Of a DNA stretch of 64,000 bases, positions 52,284-61,897 are shown piece after piece. Every line of letters starts with the position of its first letter. Position 1 is the stretch's first letter. The translations under genes were made by a program, and so were the position numbers. The notes under the pieces were generated by a model. It searched no databases. It saw nothing but the letters and a program-made list of their open reading frames with translations, and was not told the DNA's origin. The stretch comes from Phytopseudomonas seleniipraecipitans (GTDB taxonomy: Bacteria > Pseudomonadota > Gammaproteobacteria > Pseudomonadales > Pseudomonadaceae): assembly GCF_900102335.1 (NCBI RefSeq), contig NZ_FNBM01000001.1:558001-622000 (forward strand), in the 5' to 3' direction.

Positions 52284-53254
52284 GGCGTGGATTCCTGAGG
52301 AAGTGATGGTCGATGGCGGGGCTGCTCCAGTGCCTGTTCCAGCCAGTCGATCAGGTCGCGGGTAACCTCGTCACGGTTCAGTTCGTTGAGCAGTTCGTGA
52401 CGGGCCTGGGAATAGTGTTTGAGGGTGGTGCGGGCATGCCCCGAACGAGTCAGTGCGTCGGCCAGTTGCTGCGGGCGCTGGCCCTTGCTCACCGGGTCAC
52501 GCTCGCCCGCAATGATCAGCAGCGGCAGTTGCGGGTCGATCTGCTTCAGGTCGGCGATGCGGCCGATGCGCTGCAGGCCGCCGAGCAGGTCGAGCCATAG
52601 CTGGTTGCTGCAGCGAAAGCCACACAGCGGGTCGGCGATATAACGGTCGACCTCGCCGGTATCGCGGCTCAGCCAGTCGAACGTGGTACGCGCCGGTTCG
52701 AACGGTTTGTTGAAGGCGCCGAACGACAACCAGTCGATCAGTGCGCTGCGCCCGGTCGGGCCCTGTCGCCAGCGCTCGAAGCGGGCGACCAGCGCGGCGG
52801 CCTTATAAACATGTACCGGCTGATGGCTGGTGCCCGAGAGGATCGCCCCCTGCACGCTGCTGCTGTGGTGCATCAGGTAGGCGGTGGCGATGTAGCTGCC
52901 CATGCTGTGGCCCAGCAGGAATATTGGCGTCTGCGGGTACTGCTGGCGGATGTGGTGATTGAGCGTGGAGAGGTCGCCGACCACGCGCGCCCAGCCATCT
53001 TGGTCGGCGTAATGCCCGAGGCTGCCATGCTGCGCCGTGTGCCCGTGGCCACGTTGGTCATGGGCGTAGACATCGAATCCGGCCGCTACCAGCGCCTCGG
53101 CAAAACGCGCGTAACGGCCGCTGTGCTCGGCCATGCCGTGCGCCACCATCAACACCCCGCGCGCGGGCACGCCGAGCACGCCTTCGGCACGCCAGTGATT
53201 GACGTACAGGGGTACGCTATCGCTGCTGTCGAGCCAGAAGGTGCGGTGCTGCAT
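52280..53254 (-). CDS. Alpha/beta hydrolase, lysophospholipase-like
   Basis: A 324-residue serine hydrolase of the monoglyceride lipase/lysophospholipase group. It has the nucleophile elbow LLGHSMGSYIA, the VAHGMAEHSGRYARFA oxyanion segment, the Asp in IAGERDPVS and the His in SQARHELLNEL. No signal peptide is seen. The start at 53254 (MQHRTFWLDSSD) has AAGGA 7 nt upstream; the frame is open 20 codons further without a site. It is coupled to the MaoC gene and divergent from fadD2 (148 bp apart), which suggests release of fatty acids from lipids that the acyl-CoA synthetases then activate. Confidence 0.9.
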   Translation of the reverse strand: MQHRTFWLDSSDSVPLYVNHWRAEGVLGVPARGVLMVAHGMAEHSGRYARFAEALVAAGFDVYAHDQRGHGHTAQHGSLGHYADQDGWARVVGDLSTLNHHIRQQYPQTPIFLLGHSMGSYIATAYLMHHSSSVQGAILSGTSHQPVHVYKAAALVARFERWRQGPTGRSALIDWLSFGAFNKPFEPARTTFDWLSRDTGEVDRYIADPLCGFRCSNQLWLDLLGGLQRIGRIADLKQIDPQLPLLIIAGERDPVSKGQRPQQLADALTRSGHARTTLKHYSQARHELLNELNRDEVTRDLIDWLEQALEQPRHRPSLPQESTP

Positions 53255-53402
53255 GGCAATTCCTTGAGCCTGCGGGTGCCGCGCATTGTAGACCGCGCAG
53301 GGGCTGAAATTCACGGTATTGATTGTCGGTTTGCGAGCGGGTGCCTTGCTGCTAAGTTCGCTGAAGCTTATCCACGCTATTCAGGGAATGAGGACAACAA
53401 CA

Positions 53403-55091
53403 ATGCAACCTGATTTCTGGAACGACAAGCGCGCCGCCGGTGTGCCCAACGACATCGACATGAGCGCCTACCAGTCGGTGGTCGAAGTATTCGAGCGCTC
53501 CTGCAAGACGTTCGCCGACCGGCCCGCCTTCAGCAACCTGGGCAGAACCCTGAGCTACCGGGAGCTGGACGAACTGTCCGCCGCATTCGCTGCCTACCTG
53601 CAACAGCACACCGATCTCCAGCCCGGCGACCGTATTGCTGTGCAGATGCCCAATGTGCTGCAGTACCCCATCGCCGTGTTCGGCGCGATGCGCGCCGGGC
53701 TGATCGTGGTCAACACCAACCCGCTGTATACCGCCCGCGAAATGCGCCACCAGTTCAAGGACGCCGGCGTGCGCGCACTGGTGTACCTGAACATGTTCGG
53801 CAAGCTGGTGCAGGAGGTGCTGCCCGACAGTCCGATCGAGTACCTGATCGAGGCGCGCATGGGCGACATGCTGCCGAGCCTCAAGGGCTGGCTGATCAAC
53901 ACCGTGGTAAAGAAGGTCAAGAAGATGGTGCCTGACTACCACCTGCCCCAGGCACTGTCCTTCAAGCAGGTGCTGCGCGACGGTGCCCGCCAGGCGGCAC
54001 GACCGGTTGCAGCCACCCGGGACGATATCGCCGTGCTGCAGTACACCGGCGGCACCACCGGTGTAGCCAAGGGCACCATGCTGACCCACGGCAACCTGAT
54101 CGCCAACATGCTGCAGGCCGATGCCTGCATGTCACAGCACGGCCCCGACGGCACGTCGCTGATGAAGCGCGGGCAGGAGGTGATGATCGCGCCGCTGCCG
54201 CTGTATCACATCTATGCCTTCACGGTTAACTGCATGTGCATGATGGTCAACGGCAATCACAACGTGTTAATTACCAATCCGCGCGACATTCCCGGCTTCA
54301 TCAGGGAGCTGGGCAAGTGGGAATTCTCCGCGCTGCTCGGGCTCAACACGCTGTTCGTGGCGCTGATGGACAACCCGGGCTTCAAGAACCTCGATTTCAG
54401 CCACCTCAAGGTCACCAATTCCGGCGGTACCGCACTGGTCAAGGCCACCGCCGAACGCTGGCAGAGCCTGACCGGCTGCACGGTGGTGGAGGGCTACGGC
54501 CTCACCGAAACCTCGCCGATCGCCAGTGCCAACCCCTACGGTGATCGCGCCCGGCTGGGCACCGTAGGTATTCCAGTGCCGGGCACGGCATTCAAGGTCA
54601 TCGACGACGACGGCAACGAACTGCCGCTCGGCGAGCGCGGCGAGTTATGCATCAAGGGCCCGCAGGTGATGAAGGGGTACTGGCAGCGCGAGGAGGCCAC
54701 CGCGGAGGTGCTGGACGCCGAGGGCTGGTTCAAGTCCGGCGACATTGCAGTGATCGACGAAGACGGCTTCGTGCGCATCGTCGACCGCAAGAAAGACATG
54801 ATCATCGTCTCCGGCTTCAACGTGTACCCCAACGAGATCGAAGACGTGGTGATGGCCCATGCCAAGGTCGCGAGTTGCGCGGCCATCGGCGTGCCGGACG
54901 ACAAGTCCGGCGAGGCGGTCAAACTGTTCGTGGTCAAACGCGACAGCAGCCTGACCGCCGAGGAGCTGAAGGCCTATTGCAAGGACAACTTCACTGGCTA
55001 CAAGGTGCCGAAGCACATCGTCTTCCGCGATTCGCTGCCCATGACCCCCGTGGGCAAGATCCTGCGCCGCGAGCTGCGCGATCAAGCGTAA
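53403..55091 (+). CDS. fadD2: Long-chain fatty acyl-CoA synthetase FadD2
   Basis: A 562-residue ATP-dependent acyl-CoA ligase starting MQPDFWNDKRAAGVPNDIDM. The adenylate-forming motifs are YTGGTTGVAKGTMLTH near residue 215, GYGLTETSPIAS near 365, WFKSGDIA, and the fatty acid signature region around VDRKKDMIIVSGFNVYPNE. It activates fatty acids for beta-oxidation at the inner face of the membrane. It lies in tandem with a paralogue of identical length 426 bp downstream, as fadD2-fadD1 in P. aeruginosa. A start further upstream in frame has no ribosome site; the chosen ATG follows TGAGGACAAC. Confidence 0.95.
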   Translation: MQPDFWNDKRAAGVPNDIDMSAYQSVVEVFERSCKTFADRPAFSNLGRTLSYRELDELSAAFAAYLQQHTDLQPGDRIAVQMPNVLQYPIAVFGAMRAGLIVVNTNPLYTAREMRHQFKDAGVRALVYLNMFGKLVQEVLPDSPIEYLIEARMGDMLPSLKGWLINTVVKKVKKMVPDYHLPQALSFKQVLRDGARQAARPVAATRDDIAVLQYTGGTTGVAKGTMLTHGNLIANMLQADACMSQHGPDGTSLMKRGQEVMIAPLPLYHIYAFTVNCMCMMVNGNHNVLITNPRDIPGFIRELGKWEFSALLGLNTLFVALMDNPGFKNLDFSHLKVTNSGGTALVKATAERWQSLTGCTVVEGYGLTETSPIASANPYGDRARLGTVGIPVPGTAFKVIDDDGNELPLGERGELCIKGPQVMKGYWQREEATAEVLDAEGWFKSGDIAVIDEDGFVRIVDRKKDMIIVSGFNVYPNEIEDVVMAHAKVASCAAIGVPDDKSGEAVKLFVVKRDSSLTAEELKAYCKDNFTGYKVPKHIVFRDSLPMTPVGKILRRELRDQA

Positions 55092-55517
55092 CGGCAGGTG
55101 CAAGGCGCAGCGACAGCCGCAAATAGCGCCTGTCGCTGCGTTGTCGATGTCCATGATCTCTGCAGGCGCCTGACCAGGCTGCTGCGGCAGACGTTGTCCC
55201 GGCCTCTTTTCCGCCACTCCCTCCCGATTGCCAAATCACTCGCGGCATAAAAGGTCGCAGGCGTCTATCATGGGCGTTGCCTGCTGTTTCACGGTGCCTG
55301 CCGCACATCGCGCGGACAGCAAAAAACTGGTTATGACTATTTTTATGGTTGCGGTCACTTTCGATACCGGTGGGCCTTTTCGAGCCCTGGTCGGTATCTG
55401 GCAACTCTGCTACTCTCGGCCCCGCTTTGCGCCTCACAGGGGCGAAAGGGCAGGCATACATACAACAAACAACCGCATACGCGGTGAAGACAAGCAGTTG
55501 CTTAGGAGTGGGTGTCC
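55092..55517. other. fadD2-fadD1 intergenic region
   Basis: No gene was found. A hairpin CGCAGCGACAG / CTGTCGCTGCG (55106-55116 and 55130-55140) lacks a T run but may stabilise or end the fadD2 message. The rest presumably holds the fadD1 promoter. I found no GAAAC-N4-GTTTC PsrA-type site. Confidence 0.5.
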
Positions 55518-57206
55518 ATGACCGAAAACTTCTGGACGGACAAGTATCCCGAGGGGATCGCGGCCGAGATCGATCCCGACCAGTACCCCAACGTTCAGGC
55601 GGTGCTGAAGCTGTCCTGCCAGCGGTTTGCCGACAAGCCCGCGTTCACCAACCTGGGCAAGACCATTACCTACGGCCAGCTGTACGAGCAGTCCGGGCAC
55701 TTTGCTGCGTACCTGCAGCAACACACTGACCTGCAGCCCGGCGATCGCATTGCCGTGCAACTGCCCAACGTCCTGCAATACCCGGTGGTGGTATTCGGCG
55801 CGCTGCGCGCCGGCCTGGTGGTGGTCAACACCAACCCGCTGTACACCGCGCGGGAGATGGAGCACCAGTTCAACGATTCCGGCGCTAAGGCGCTGATCTG
55901 CCTGGCCAACATGGCTCACCTGGCCGAGCAGGTGGTGCCCAAGACCGGCGTGACCACGGTGATCGTCACCGAAGTCGGCGACATGCTGCCGCCGCTCAAG
56001 CGCCTGCTGGTCAATGCCGTAGTCAAATATGTGAAGAAGATGGTGCCGGCCTACAACCTGCCGTCTGCCATCAAGCTGACCGATGCCCTCAGCCAGGGCC
56101 GCGGTAAGCCGGTGAGTGAGGCCAATCCGGCCGCTCATGAGGTCGCCGTGCTGCAATACACCGGCGGCACCACCGGCGTGGCCAAGGGCGCGATGCTGAC
56201 CCACCGCAACCTGATCGCCAACATGCTGCAATGCCGCGAGTTGATGGGCTCCAACCTCAACGAAGGCAACGAGATTCTCGTCGCGCCGTTGCCGCTGTAC
56301 CACATCTACGCCTTCACCTTTCACTGCATGGCGATGATGCACTGCGGCAATCACAACCTGCTGATCACCAACCCGCGTGATCTGCCGACCATGGTCAAGG
56401 ATCTCTCCAAGTTCCAGTTCAGTGGTTTCGTTGGCCTCAACACGCTGTTCGTGGCGCTGAGCAACAACGAGGGTTTCCAGAAGCTCGACTTCTCCAAACT
56501 GAAGGTCACCCTGTCCGGCGGCATGGCGCTGCAGCAGGCGGCTGCCGAACGTTGGAAGCAGGTGACCGGCTGCGCCATCTGCGAGGGCTACGGCCTGACG
56601 GAAACCAGCCCGGTGGCCTCGGTCAACCCGATCACCAATATCCAACTGGGCACCATCGGCATTCCCGCGCCGTCCACGCTGTTCAAGGTGATCGACGACC
56701 AGGGCAACGATCTGGCACTGGGCGAAACCGGCGAGCTGTGCATCAAGGGCCCGCAGGTGATGAAGGGCTACTGGCAGCGCCAGGACGCCACCGATGAAGT
56801 GATCGACGCCAATGGCTGGTTCAAGACCGGCGACATCGGCATCATCCAGCCCGACGGTTACATTCGCATCGTCGACCGCAAGAAGGACATGATTCTGGTG
56901 TCCGGCTTCAACGTCTACCCGAATGAGCTGGAAGAAGTGCTGGTGACTCTGCCGGGTGTGCTGCAGTGCGCCGCCATCGGCGTGCCGGACGAGCGCTCCG
57001 GTGAGTCAATCAAGGTGTTCGTGGTGGTCAAACCGGGCATGACCCTGACCAAGGAGCAGGTCCTGCAGCACATGCACGACAACCTCACCGGCTACAAACG
57101 ACCCAAGCAGGTCGAGTTCCGCGAGAGCCTGCCCACCACCAACGTCGGTAAGATCCTGCGCCGCGAGCTGCGTGACGAAGAGCTGAAGAAGCTCGGCAAG
57201 AAGTAA
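55518..57206 (+). CDS. fadD1: Long-chain fatty acyl-CoA synthetase FadD1
   Basis: A 562-residue acyl-CoA ligase starting MTENFWTDKYPEGIAAEIDP. It carries YTGGTTGVAKGAMLTH, GYGLTETSPVAS, WFKTGDIGI and VDRKKDMILVSGFNVYPNEL, the same motif set as the upstream paralogue. It is the main FadD type of pseudomonads, for fatty acid uptake and degradation. The ATG at 55518 is 9 nt after TAGGAG; a GTG two codons earlier is in frame but too close to that site. It has its own promoter region and a strong terminator. Confidence 0.96.
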   Translation: MTENFWTDKYPEGIAAEIDPDQYPNVQAVLKLSCQRFADKPAFTNLGKTITYGQLYEQSGHFAAYLQQHTDLQPGDRIAVQLPNVLQYPVVVFGALRAGLVVVNTNPLYTAREMEHQFNDSGAKALICLANMAHLAEQVVPKTGVTTVIVTEVGDMLPPLKRLLVNAVVKYVKKMVPAYNLPSAIKLTDALSQGRGKPVSEANPAAHEVAVLQYTGGTTGVAKGAMLTHRNLIANMLQCRELMGSNLNEGNEILVAPLPLYHIYAFTFHCMAMMHCGNHNLLITNPRDLPTMVKDLSKFQFSGFVGLNTLFVALSNNEGFQKLDFSKLKVTLSGGMALQQAAAERWKQVTGCAICEGYGLTETSPVASVNPITNIQLGTIGIPAPSTLFKVIDDQGNDLALGETGELCIKGPQVMKGYWQRQDATDEVIDANGWFKTGDIGIIQPDGYIRIVDRKKDMILVSGFNVYPNELEEVLVTLPGVLQCAAIGVPDERSGESIKVFVVVKPGMTLTKEQVLQHMHDNLTGYKRPKQVEFRESLPTTNVGKILRRELRDEELKKLGKK

Positions 57207-57220
57207 GCTTTCGCGCCGTA

Positions 57221-57251
57221 GCAAAAGGCCCTGCACTGCAGGGCCTTTTGC
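57221..57251 (+). terminator. Bidirectional-looking terminator after fadD1
   Basis: GCAAAAGGCCCTG pairs with CAGGGCCTTTTGC around CACTG. The A and T runs inside the stem could serve either strand. Confidence 0.9.
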
Positions 57252-57277
57252 ATTGTGGGACGGGCAGTTTCGATTTC

Positions 57278-57755
57278 GTAGCCTGGTGTTGAGCGAAGCG
57301 ATACCCAGGGCATTTTCCCAGGTGTCGCTGCGCTCGACCCAGGCTACGAGCTGCATCGCCAGGTGCTGCATTGGAGTAGGTGTGTCCCGGTCTTGGCGTT
57401 GCCTGCGCGATTCGCCGCGGGGGGCGGCTCCTACAGGTTGTGGTGCTACCCACAGGCTTATCGTCATCGCCGTAGCCCGGCGTTGAGCGCAGCGATACCC
57501 AGGTTTATTTCTCGGCTGTCGCTGCGCTCGACCCAGGCTCCGAACTGCATCGCCAGGTGCTGCATTGGAGTAGGTGTATCCCAGTCTCGGCGTTGCTTGC
57601 GCGATTCGCCGCGGGGGCGCGGCTCCTACAGGTTGTGGCGCTACCCACAGGCTATTGGTCATCCTCGTAGCCTGGCGTTGAGCGAAGCGATACCCAGGTT
57701 GATTTCCCGGCTGTCGCTGCGCTCGGCCCAGGCTACGAACTGCATCGCCAGGCAC
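57278..57755. repeat. Tandem array of about 194-bp composite repeats
   Basis: GTAGCCTGG/GTAGCCCGG markers at 57278, 57472 and 57667 give periods of 194 and 195 bp. Each unit joins a palindrome of the GTTGAGCGAAGCGATACCCAGG type (also at 46827-46898) to GCATCGCCAGGTGCTGCATT and to a half REP (GATTCGCCGCGGGGG.GCGGCTCCTACAGG). About 2.5 units are present between fadD1 and uvsE. Open frames through it are artefacts. Confidence 0.88.
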
Positions 57756-57779
57756 CAAGAGCGGTTTGGCTGCGATCCG

Positions 57780-58808
57780 CTAGCGGTCGGGTTGCAGGTA
57801 GCGTGCGTAGAATTCCAGGGTCGCGACGTTCTTGTCCTTGGCCTCGAACATGATGTCGAAGCGATCCAGGAACTGCAGCACGTACTGGTTCGTCCAGTCG
57901 TTCCACATGCGTGCGCTGTGGCCATACAGCTCGCGTTTGGGTACCACCTTCAGCACCTCGGGCATTTCCAGTTTACGCTCGGCGCTGAGCCCCAGTTCTT
58001 GCAGGCGTTCCTGCGGCTGTGACAGGTGCATGGTCGGCCGCACCCCGCGCCAGCTGTCGATGATGCGGGCCACGCGCTCGGCCTGCGGATCGATGTAGCC
58101 GTTCTCGTGAATCCAGCAGTGGTGCACGTCGAGCACCACAGGCGCCAGGTCGGCGAGTGCCAGGCAGTCATCGACGCCGTAGGTCTTCTCGTCGTTCTCG
58201 AAGGTGATGCACTGGCGCGCCTCATGGGAAAGCCGCGGCCACACCGCGCGAATGCCGTCACCGCCAAGCTTGCCGGCGATGTGCAGGTTGCATTTGAAGT
58301 CTTGGAACTGCCGGCCGTAGCCCATCATGCGGATCATGTCGGCGTGGTATTCGAACTCGGCGACGCTGTTTTCGACCACCTCCGGCCGGTCCGAACCCAG
58401 CACGCAGTACTGACCAGGGTGCATCGACAGGCGAATGTCCGCTGCGCGCGCTGCTTCGCCAATCGCAGCAAAGCCTTCACCCAGGCGCAGCTGGATCGCC
58501 GGGTCCTGATAGAAGGCTGCCACCTTGGGATGGCTGTAAAACGGCAGCAGGTCGCTGCTCAGGCGCAGCATGCGCAGTTCCGGTGGCAGGGTAGCCACAT
58601 AGGCGAGCAGCCGCAGTTGGGCCTGTAGGTTGTGCTCGACGATTTCGACCAGTTTGGCATGCGCGACCGGCTGCGCGACGCTGTCCATCCAGCGAAGCGT
58701 GGTGGTGCGTGGGTTCAGCGCCGCCTCGATGGTTTTCAGCTCACCCGCGCTCAGGCTGCGGTCTGGGTGGCGGTAGAGGCAGGCGAAGCCTATCCGGGGT
58801 GACGACAT
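57780..58808 (-). CDS. uvsE: UV damage endonuclease UvsE/UvdE
   Basis: A 342-residue TIM-barrel endonuclease that nicks DNA 5' of UV photoproducts in alternative excision repair. Metal-site segments are visible: RLSMHPGQYCVL, ENSVAEFEYHADMIR, ITFENDEKTY, VVLDVHHCWIHENG and PTMHLSQP. The length agrees with bacterial UvsE (Bacillus, Deinococcus). The start ATG gives MSSPRIGFACLYRHPD, the normal opening. It is a single gene reading leftwards into the repeat array. No LexA box was seen upstream. The family is patchy in pseudomonads, so it may have been gained laterally, although composition is like its neighbours. Confidence 0.93.
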   Translation of the reverse strand: MSSPRIGFACLYRHPDRSLSAGELKTIEAALNPRTTTLRWMDSVAQPVAHAKLVEIVEHNLQAQLRLLAYVATLPPELRMLRLSSDLLPFYSHPKVAAFYQDPAIQLRLGEGFAAIGEAARAADIRLSMHPGQYCVLGSDRPEVVENSVAEFEYHADMIRMMGYGRQFQDFKCNLHIAGKLGGDGIRAVWPRLSHEARQCITFENDEKTYGVDDCLALADLAPVVLDVHHCWIHENGYIDPQAERVARIIDSWRGVRPTMHLSQPQERLQELGLSAERKLEMPEVLKVVPKRELYGHSARMWNDWTNQYVLQFLDRFDIMFEAKDKNVATLEFYARYLQPDR

Positions 58809-58978
58809 GGAGAACCTCGAATCGATGGATTGCTTACTCAGACAGGCCGCTGGGCGGCTTACTCAGTGTTTGGATGATGCACTGACACGCTGGTCGTTGG
58901 CGGGCGTGCAAGACGCCAGCTTGCCAGGGGCGTCAGGTGGAGGCGAGGGGCGAGCTTGAGCCCGGTTGCCAGCCGAGT

Positions 58979-59731
58979 TCACCTGAAGAATTGGCTAGGC
59001 GTCGTGCCGAACTGTTTCTTGAACATGGCGCTGAACGCGCTGGGGCTGTCGTAGCCCAATTCGCCGGCCACGTCGATGATCTTCTCGCCCACGGCGATGC
59101 GCTCCAGGGCCAGCAGCAAGCGTGCCTGCTGGCGCCACTGGCCAAAGGTCATACCGGTTTCGCGGCGAAACAGGCGCTGGATGGTCTTGGCATCCATGTT
59201 CAGGCGGCTGCTCCATTCCGCCAGCGTCGAGCCGTCTCGCGGGTCGCGTCGCAAGGCATCGCAAATTGTCTGCAGGCGCGCCTCGGTAGGTTGCGCAAGG
59301 TTCAGCGGCAGCGTTGGCAGCACTTGCAGTTCATCAAGGATCAGGCGCATCACTCGGGCGTCGCGTGAGTCGGTGGCATACGGATGGCGAACATCGACGG
59401 AGGCCTTGATCAGCTCGCTCAACAGGGATGAAATGCTCACCGCTTTGGTCTCCAGCGGCAGATTCAATTGCGCGTCGGGCCGTACGAACACGCTGCGCAT
59501 TTTCACTGCGCCCACGCAGCGAATGGAGTGGACTTGCCCCTGAGGCATCCAGATGCCTCGGCTGGGCGGCGCGGTCCACTGGCTCGACGCGGAGTACACC
59601 ACCATCACGCCCTCGATGGCATAGATCAGCTGATGCTTGGCGTGAGCATGCGCCTCGATGAAACAGCCTTCGGGGTAGTCGGTAGCGCTGCTACTGACGG
59701 ACCAATCTCTGGCATCGATATCAAGCAGCAT
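58979..59731 (-). CDS. AraC-family regulator with cupin sensor domain
   Basis: A 250-residue regulator. An N-terminal cupin-like AraC_binding domain (about 20-110) contains FIEAHAHAKHQLIYAIEGVM and GIWMPQGQVHSI. The C-terminal AraC DNA-binding domain (about 155-250) contains STLAEWSSRLNMDAKTIQRL and KIIDVAGELGYDSPSAFSAM. The start at 59731 (MLLDIDARDWSV) is the usual one for this group; a GTG 33 codons upstream is possible but lacks a site. It is divergent from the MFS pump 159 bp away, the typical arrangement for a local regulator of the efflux gene. Effector unknown. Confidence 0.9.
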   Translation of the reverse strand: MLLDIDARDWSVSSSATDYPEGCFIEAHAHAKHQLIYAIEGVMVVYSASSQWTAPPSRGIWMPQGQVHSIRCVGAVKMRSVFVRPDAQLNLPLETKAVSISSLLSELIKASVDVRHPYATDSRDARVMRLILDELQVLPTLPLNLAQPTEARLQTICDALRRDPRDGSTLAEWSSRLNMDAKTIQRLFRRETGMTFGQWRQQARLLLALERIAVGEKIIDVAGELGYDSPSAFSAMFKKQFGTTPSQFFR

Positions 59732-59890
59732 TTCATTCAGTAACTTGATGTTATTGCCCTTTTTACGATAGTCGATGTCTGATCCGCGCGAGACAGGCGG
59801 GTTGGCGGCGCCTAGGATAAGCCGCACCACGCAACCTGTCAGCGGCGTCGCTGCGTCGCTTCTTGTTTTCCTGCCCTGGAAGCTCCACTC

Positions 59891-61111
59891 ATGTCATCCA
59901 GCACCACCGCTCCTTCCCTGTCGGCCTCCGCCACCGTGGCCAGCCAGGCCAGCCCGTTGGTCATGCGCGTGATTGGCGCCTGCGCCCTGGCTCACCTGAT
60001 CAATGATCTGATCCAGGCCGTGCTGCCGGCGATCTACCCGCTGCTCAAGGCCAATTACGGGCTGACCTTCACCCAGATCGGGCTGATCACGCTGACCTTC
60101 CAGCTCACTGCCTCGTTGCTGCAACCCTGGGTCGGCTTCCATACGGATCGGCATCCCAAACCCTGGCTGCTGCCGGCCGGCATGTTGTGCACCCTGGTGG
60201 GCATTCTGATGCTTGCCTTCGTCGGCAGCTTTGCGCCGATCCTCGTGGCCTCGGCGCTGGTGGGGATCGGTTCGTCGACCTTTCACCCGGAGACGTCGCG
60301 CATTGCACGCTTGGCCTCGGGCGGGCGGTACGGGTTGGCACAATCGACGTTTCAGGTCGGTGGCAATGCCGGCAGCGCGTTCGGGCCGCTGCTGGCAGCG
60401 GCCATCGTGATTCCCTACGGCCAGGGACAGGTCGCCTGGTTCGGTCTGTTCGCGGCCTTTGCGATTGTCGTCGGGTATGGGCTCAGCCGCTGGTACCGCA
60501 ACCACCTCAACCTGTTCCGCCTCAAGCAGGGTGGGGCCGCCACCCATGGGCTGTCGAAGCGGCGCGTGACATTCGCCCTGGTGGTGCTGGCGCTGCTGGT
60601 GTTCTCCAAGTACTTCTACATGTCCGGCTTCACCAGCTACTTCACCTTTTACCTGATCGAGAAGTTCGATCTGTCGGTGGCGAGCTCGCAACTCTATCTG
60701 TTCATGTTCCTCGGCGCCGTGGCGGCCGGTACGTTCTTCGGCGGGCCGATTGGCGACCGGATCGGCCGCAAGGCGGTGATCTGGTTTTCGATCCTTGGCG
60801 TGGCGCCATTCACCCTGGCGCTGCCCTATGTCGACCTGTTCTGGACCGGCGTGCTGAGCATGATCATCGGCTTCATCCTCGCGTCGGCATTCTCGGCCAT
60901 CGTGGTGTTCGCTCAGGAACTGGTCCCAGGCAATGTCGGCATGATTGCCGGCGTGTTCTTCGGGCTGATGTTCGGTTTTGGCGGCATTGGTGCGGCGCTA
61001 TTGGGGCATCTGGCCGACATTCACGGAATCGAGTACGTGTACAAACTGTGCTCGTACTTGCCGCTGCTCGGGGTGCTGACCATCCTGCTGCCGTCTACCC
61101 GCACGCGCTAG
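59891..61111 (+). CDS. fsr: MFS efflux transporter, fosmidomycin resistance (Fsr) type
   Basis: A 406-residue 12-helix major facilitator protein of the inner membrane. The ALAHLINDLIQAVLPAIYPL opening and the SSTFHPETSRIARLASGG loop are characteristic of the Fsr family, which exports fosmidomycin and probably other phosphonate or small anionic compounds. TFFGGPIGDRIGRKAVIW is the MFS loop 8-9 motif. The first 22 residues are a polar tail. It is convergent with the phosphonate-type ABC operon, 18 bp from its last gene, and divergent from an AraC regulator. Confidence 0.92.
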   Translation: MSSSTTAPSLSASATVASQASPLVMRVIGACALAHLINDLIQAVLPAIYPLLKANYGLTFTQIGLITLTFQLTASLLQPWVGFHTDRHPKPWLLPAGMLCTLVGILMLAFVGSFAPILVASALVGIGSSTFHPETSRIARLASGGRYGLAQSTFQVGGNAGSAFGPLLAAAIVIPYGQGQVAWFGLFAAFAIVVGYGLSRWYRNHLNLFRLKQGGAATHGLSKRRVTFALVVLALLVFSKYFYMSGFTSYFTFYLIEKFDLSVASSQLYLFMFLGAVAAGTFFGGPIGDRIGRKAVIWFSILGVAPFTLALPYVDLFWTGVLSMIIGFILASAFSAIVVFAQELVPGNVGMIAGVFFGLMFGFGGIGAALLGHLADIHGIEYVYKLCSYLPLLGVLTILLPSTRTR

Positions 61112-61129
61112 CCATGCGGGGTGCGGCGG

Positions 61130-61897
61130 TCAGTGGCGTACCCAGCGTTGCCGGGTCCAGCCGCTGAACGCATCCACGGCCAGCACCAATAGCAGCATGC
61201 AGAGAATCACCGTGCTGGCCTGGGCCTCCTGGAACAGGCTGAGGCTGACGTAAAGCATCTGGCCCAGGCCGCCGGCCCCGACGAAGCCCAATATCGCGGC
61301 CATGCGGATATTGTTTTCCCAGCGGTACAACGTATAGGCAAGCAACTGCGGCCAGAGGTTGGGCAGGGTGCCGTAACAGAACGCCATCCACGCGCTGCCA
61401 CCTTGCAGGCGAATGGCTGCGGCGGGTTCTGACGGTGTGTTCTCCAGCGCCTCGGCGAACAGTCGACCGAGCACGCCGGCAGTGTGCAGCGCCAGCGCCA
61501 GCGTGCCGGCATTGGGTCCCAGGCCCGCGGCCAGCACCATCAGCACCGCCCATACCAGCTCAGGAATCGCGCGTAGCACGTTGAGCAGCAGGCGCGTGAT
61601 GCCCTGCAGGGGCCAGCCAAGTCGTCCCGCGGCAGGCAGCGCGAGGAACAGCCCCAGCACGGCGGCGAGCAGGGTGCCTAGCGCCGACATGGCCAGGGTT
61701 TCCAGCGCCCCATGGCCAATCGCCCGCAGGTGCGCAGCGCTGAGGTCCGGGCTCATGAAGCGCTGCGCGTAGCTGAGCATCTGCTCCAGGCTGTCGCCGC
61801 TGGCAAGGCCGAGCAGGTCGATGCCGAGGTAGACGAACGAGCCGCCCACCGCCAGCAGAATGGCCAGTACCAGCACGGTGTTACCCAGGCGCCTCAT
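61130..61897 (-). CDS. phnE: Phosphonate-type ABC transporter permease, second subunit
   Basis: A 255-residue inner membrane permease with about six helices. The binding-protein-dependent transport signature is SAWMAFCYGTLPNLWPQLLA, and LRAIPELVWAVLMV is typical of PhnE. It is last in the operon and its ATG overlaps the stop of the first permease gene (ATGA). The two permeases are paralogues that probably form a heterodimer. The transported compound (phosphonate, phosphite or similar) cannot be decided because most of the binding protein is outside the window. Confidence 0.9.
   Translation of the reverse strand: MRRLGNTVLVLAILLAVGGSFVYLGIDLLGLASGDSLEQMLSYAQRFMSPDLSAAHLRAIGHGALETLAMSALGTLLAAVLGLFLALPAAGRLGWPLQGITRLLLNVLRAIPELVWAVLMVLAAGLGPNAGTLALALHTAGVLGRLFAEALENTPSEPAAAIRLQGGSAWMAFCYGTLPNLWPQLLAYTLYRWENNIRMAAILGFVGAGGLGQMLYVSLSLFQEAQASTVILCMLLLVLAVDAFSGWTRQRWVRH

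Noticed and set aside
57363..58022. 219-codon plus-strand open frame between fadD1 and uvsE
   Set aside because: Runs through the 194-bp repeat units and the uvsE antisense; no protein signature.
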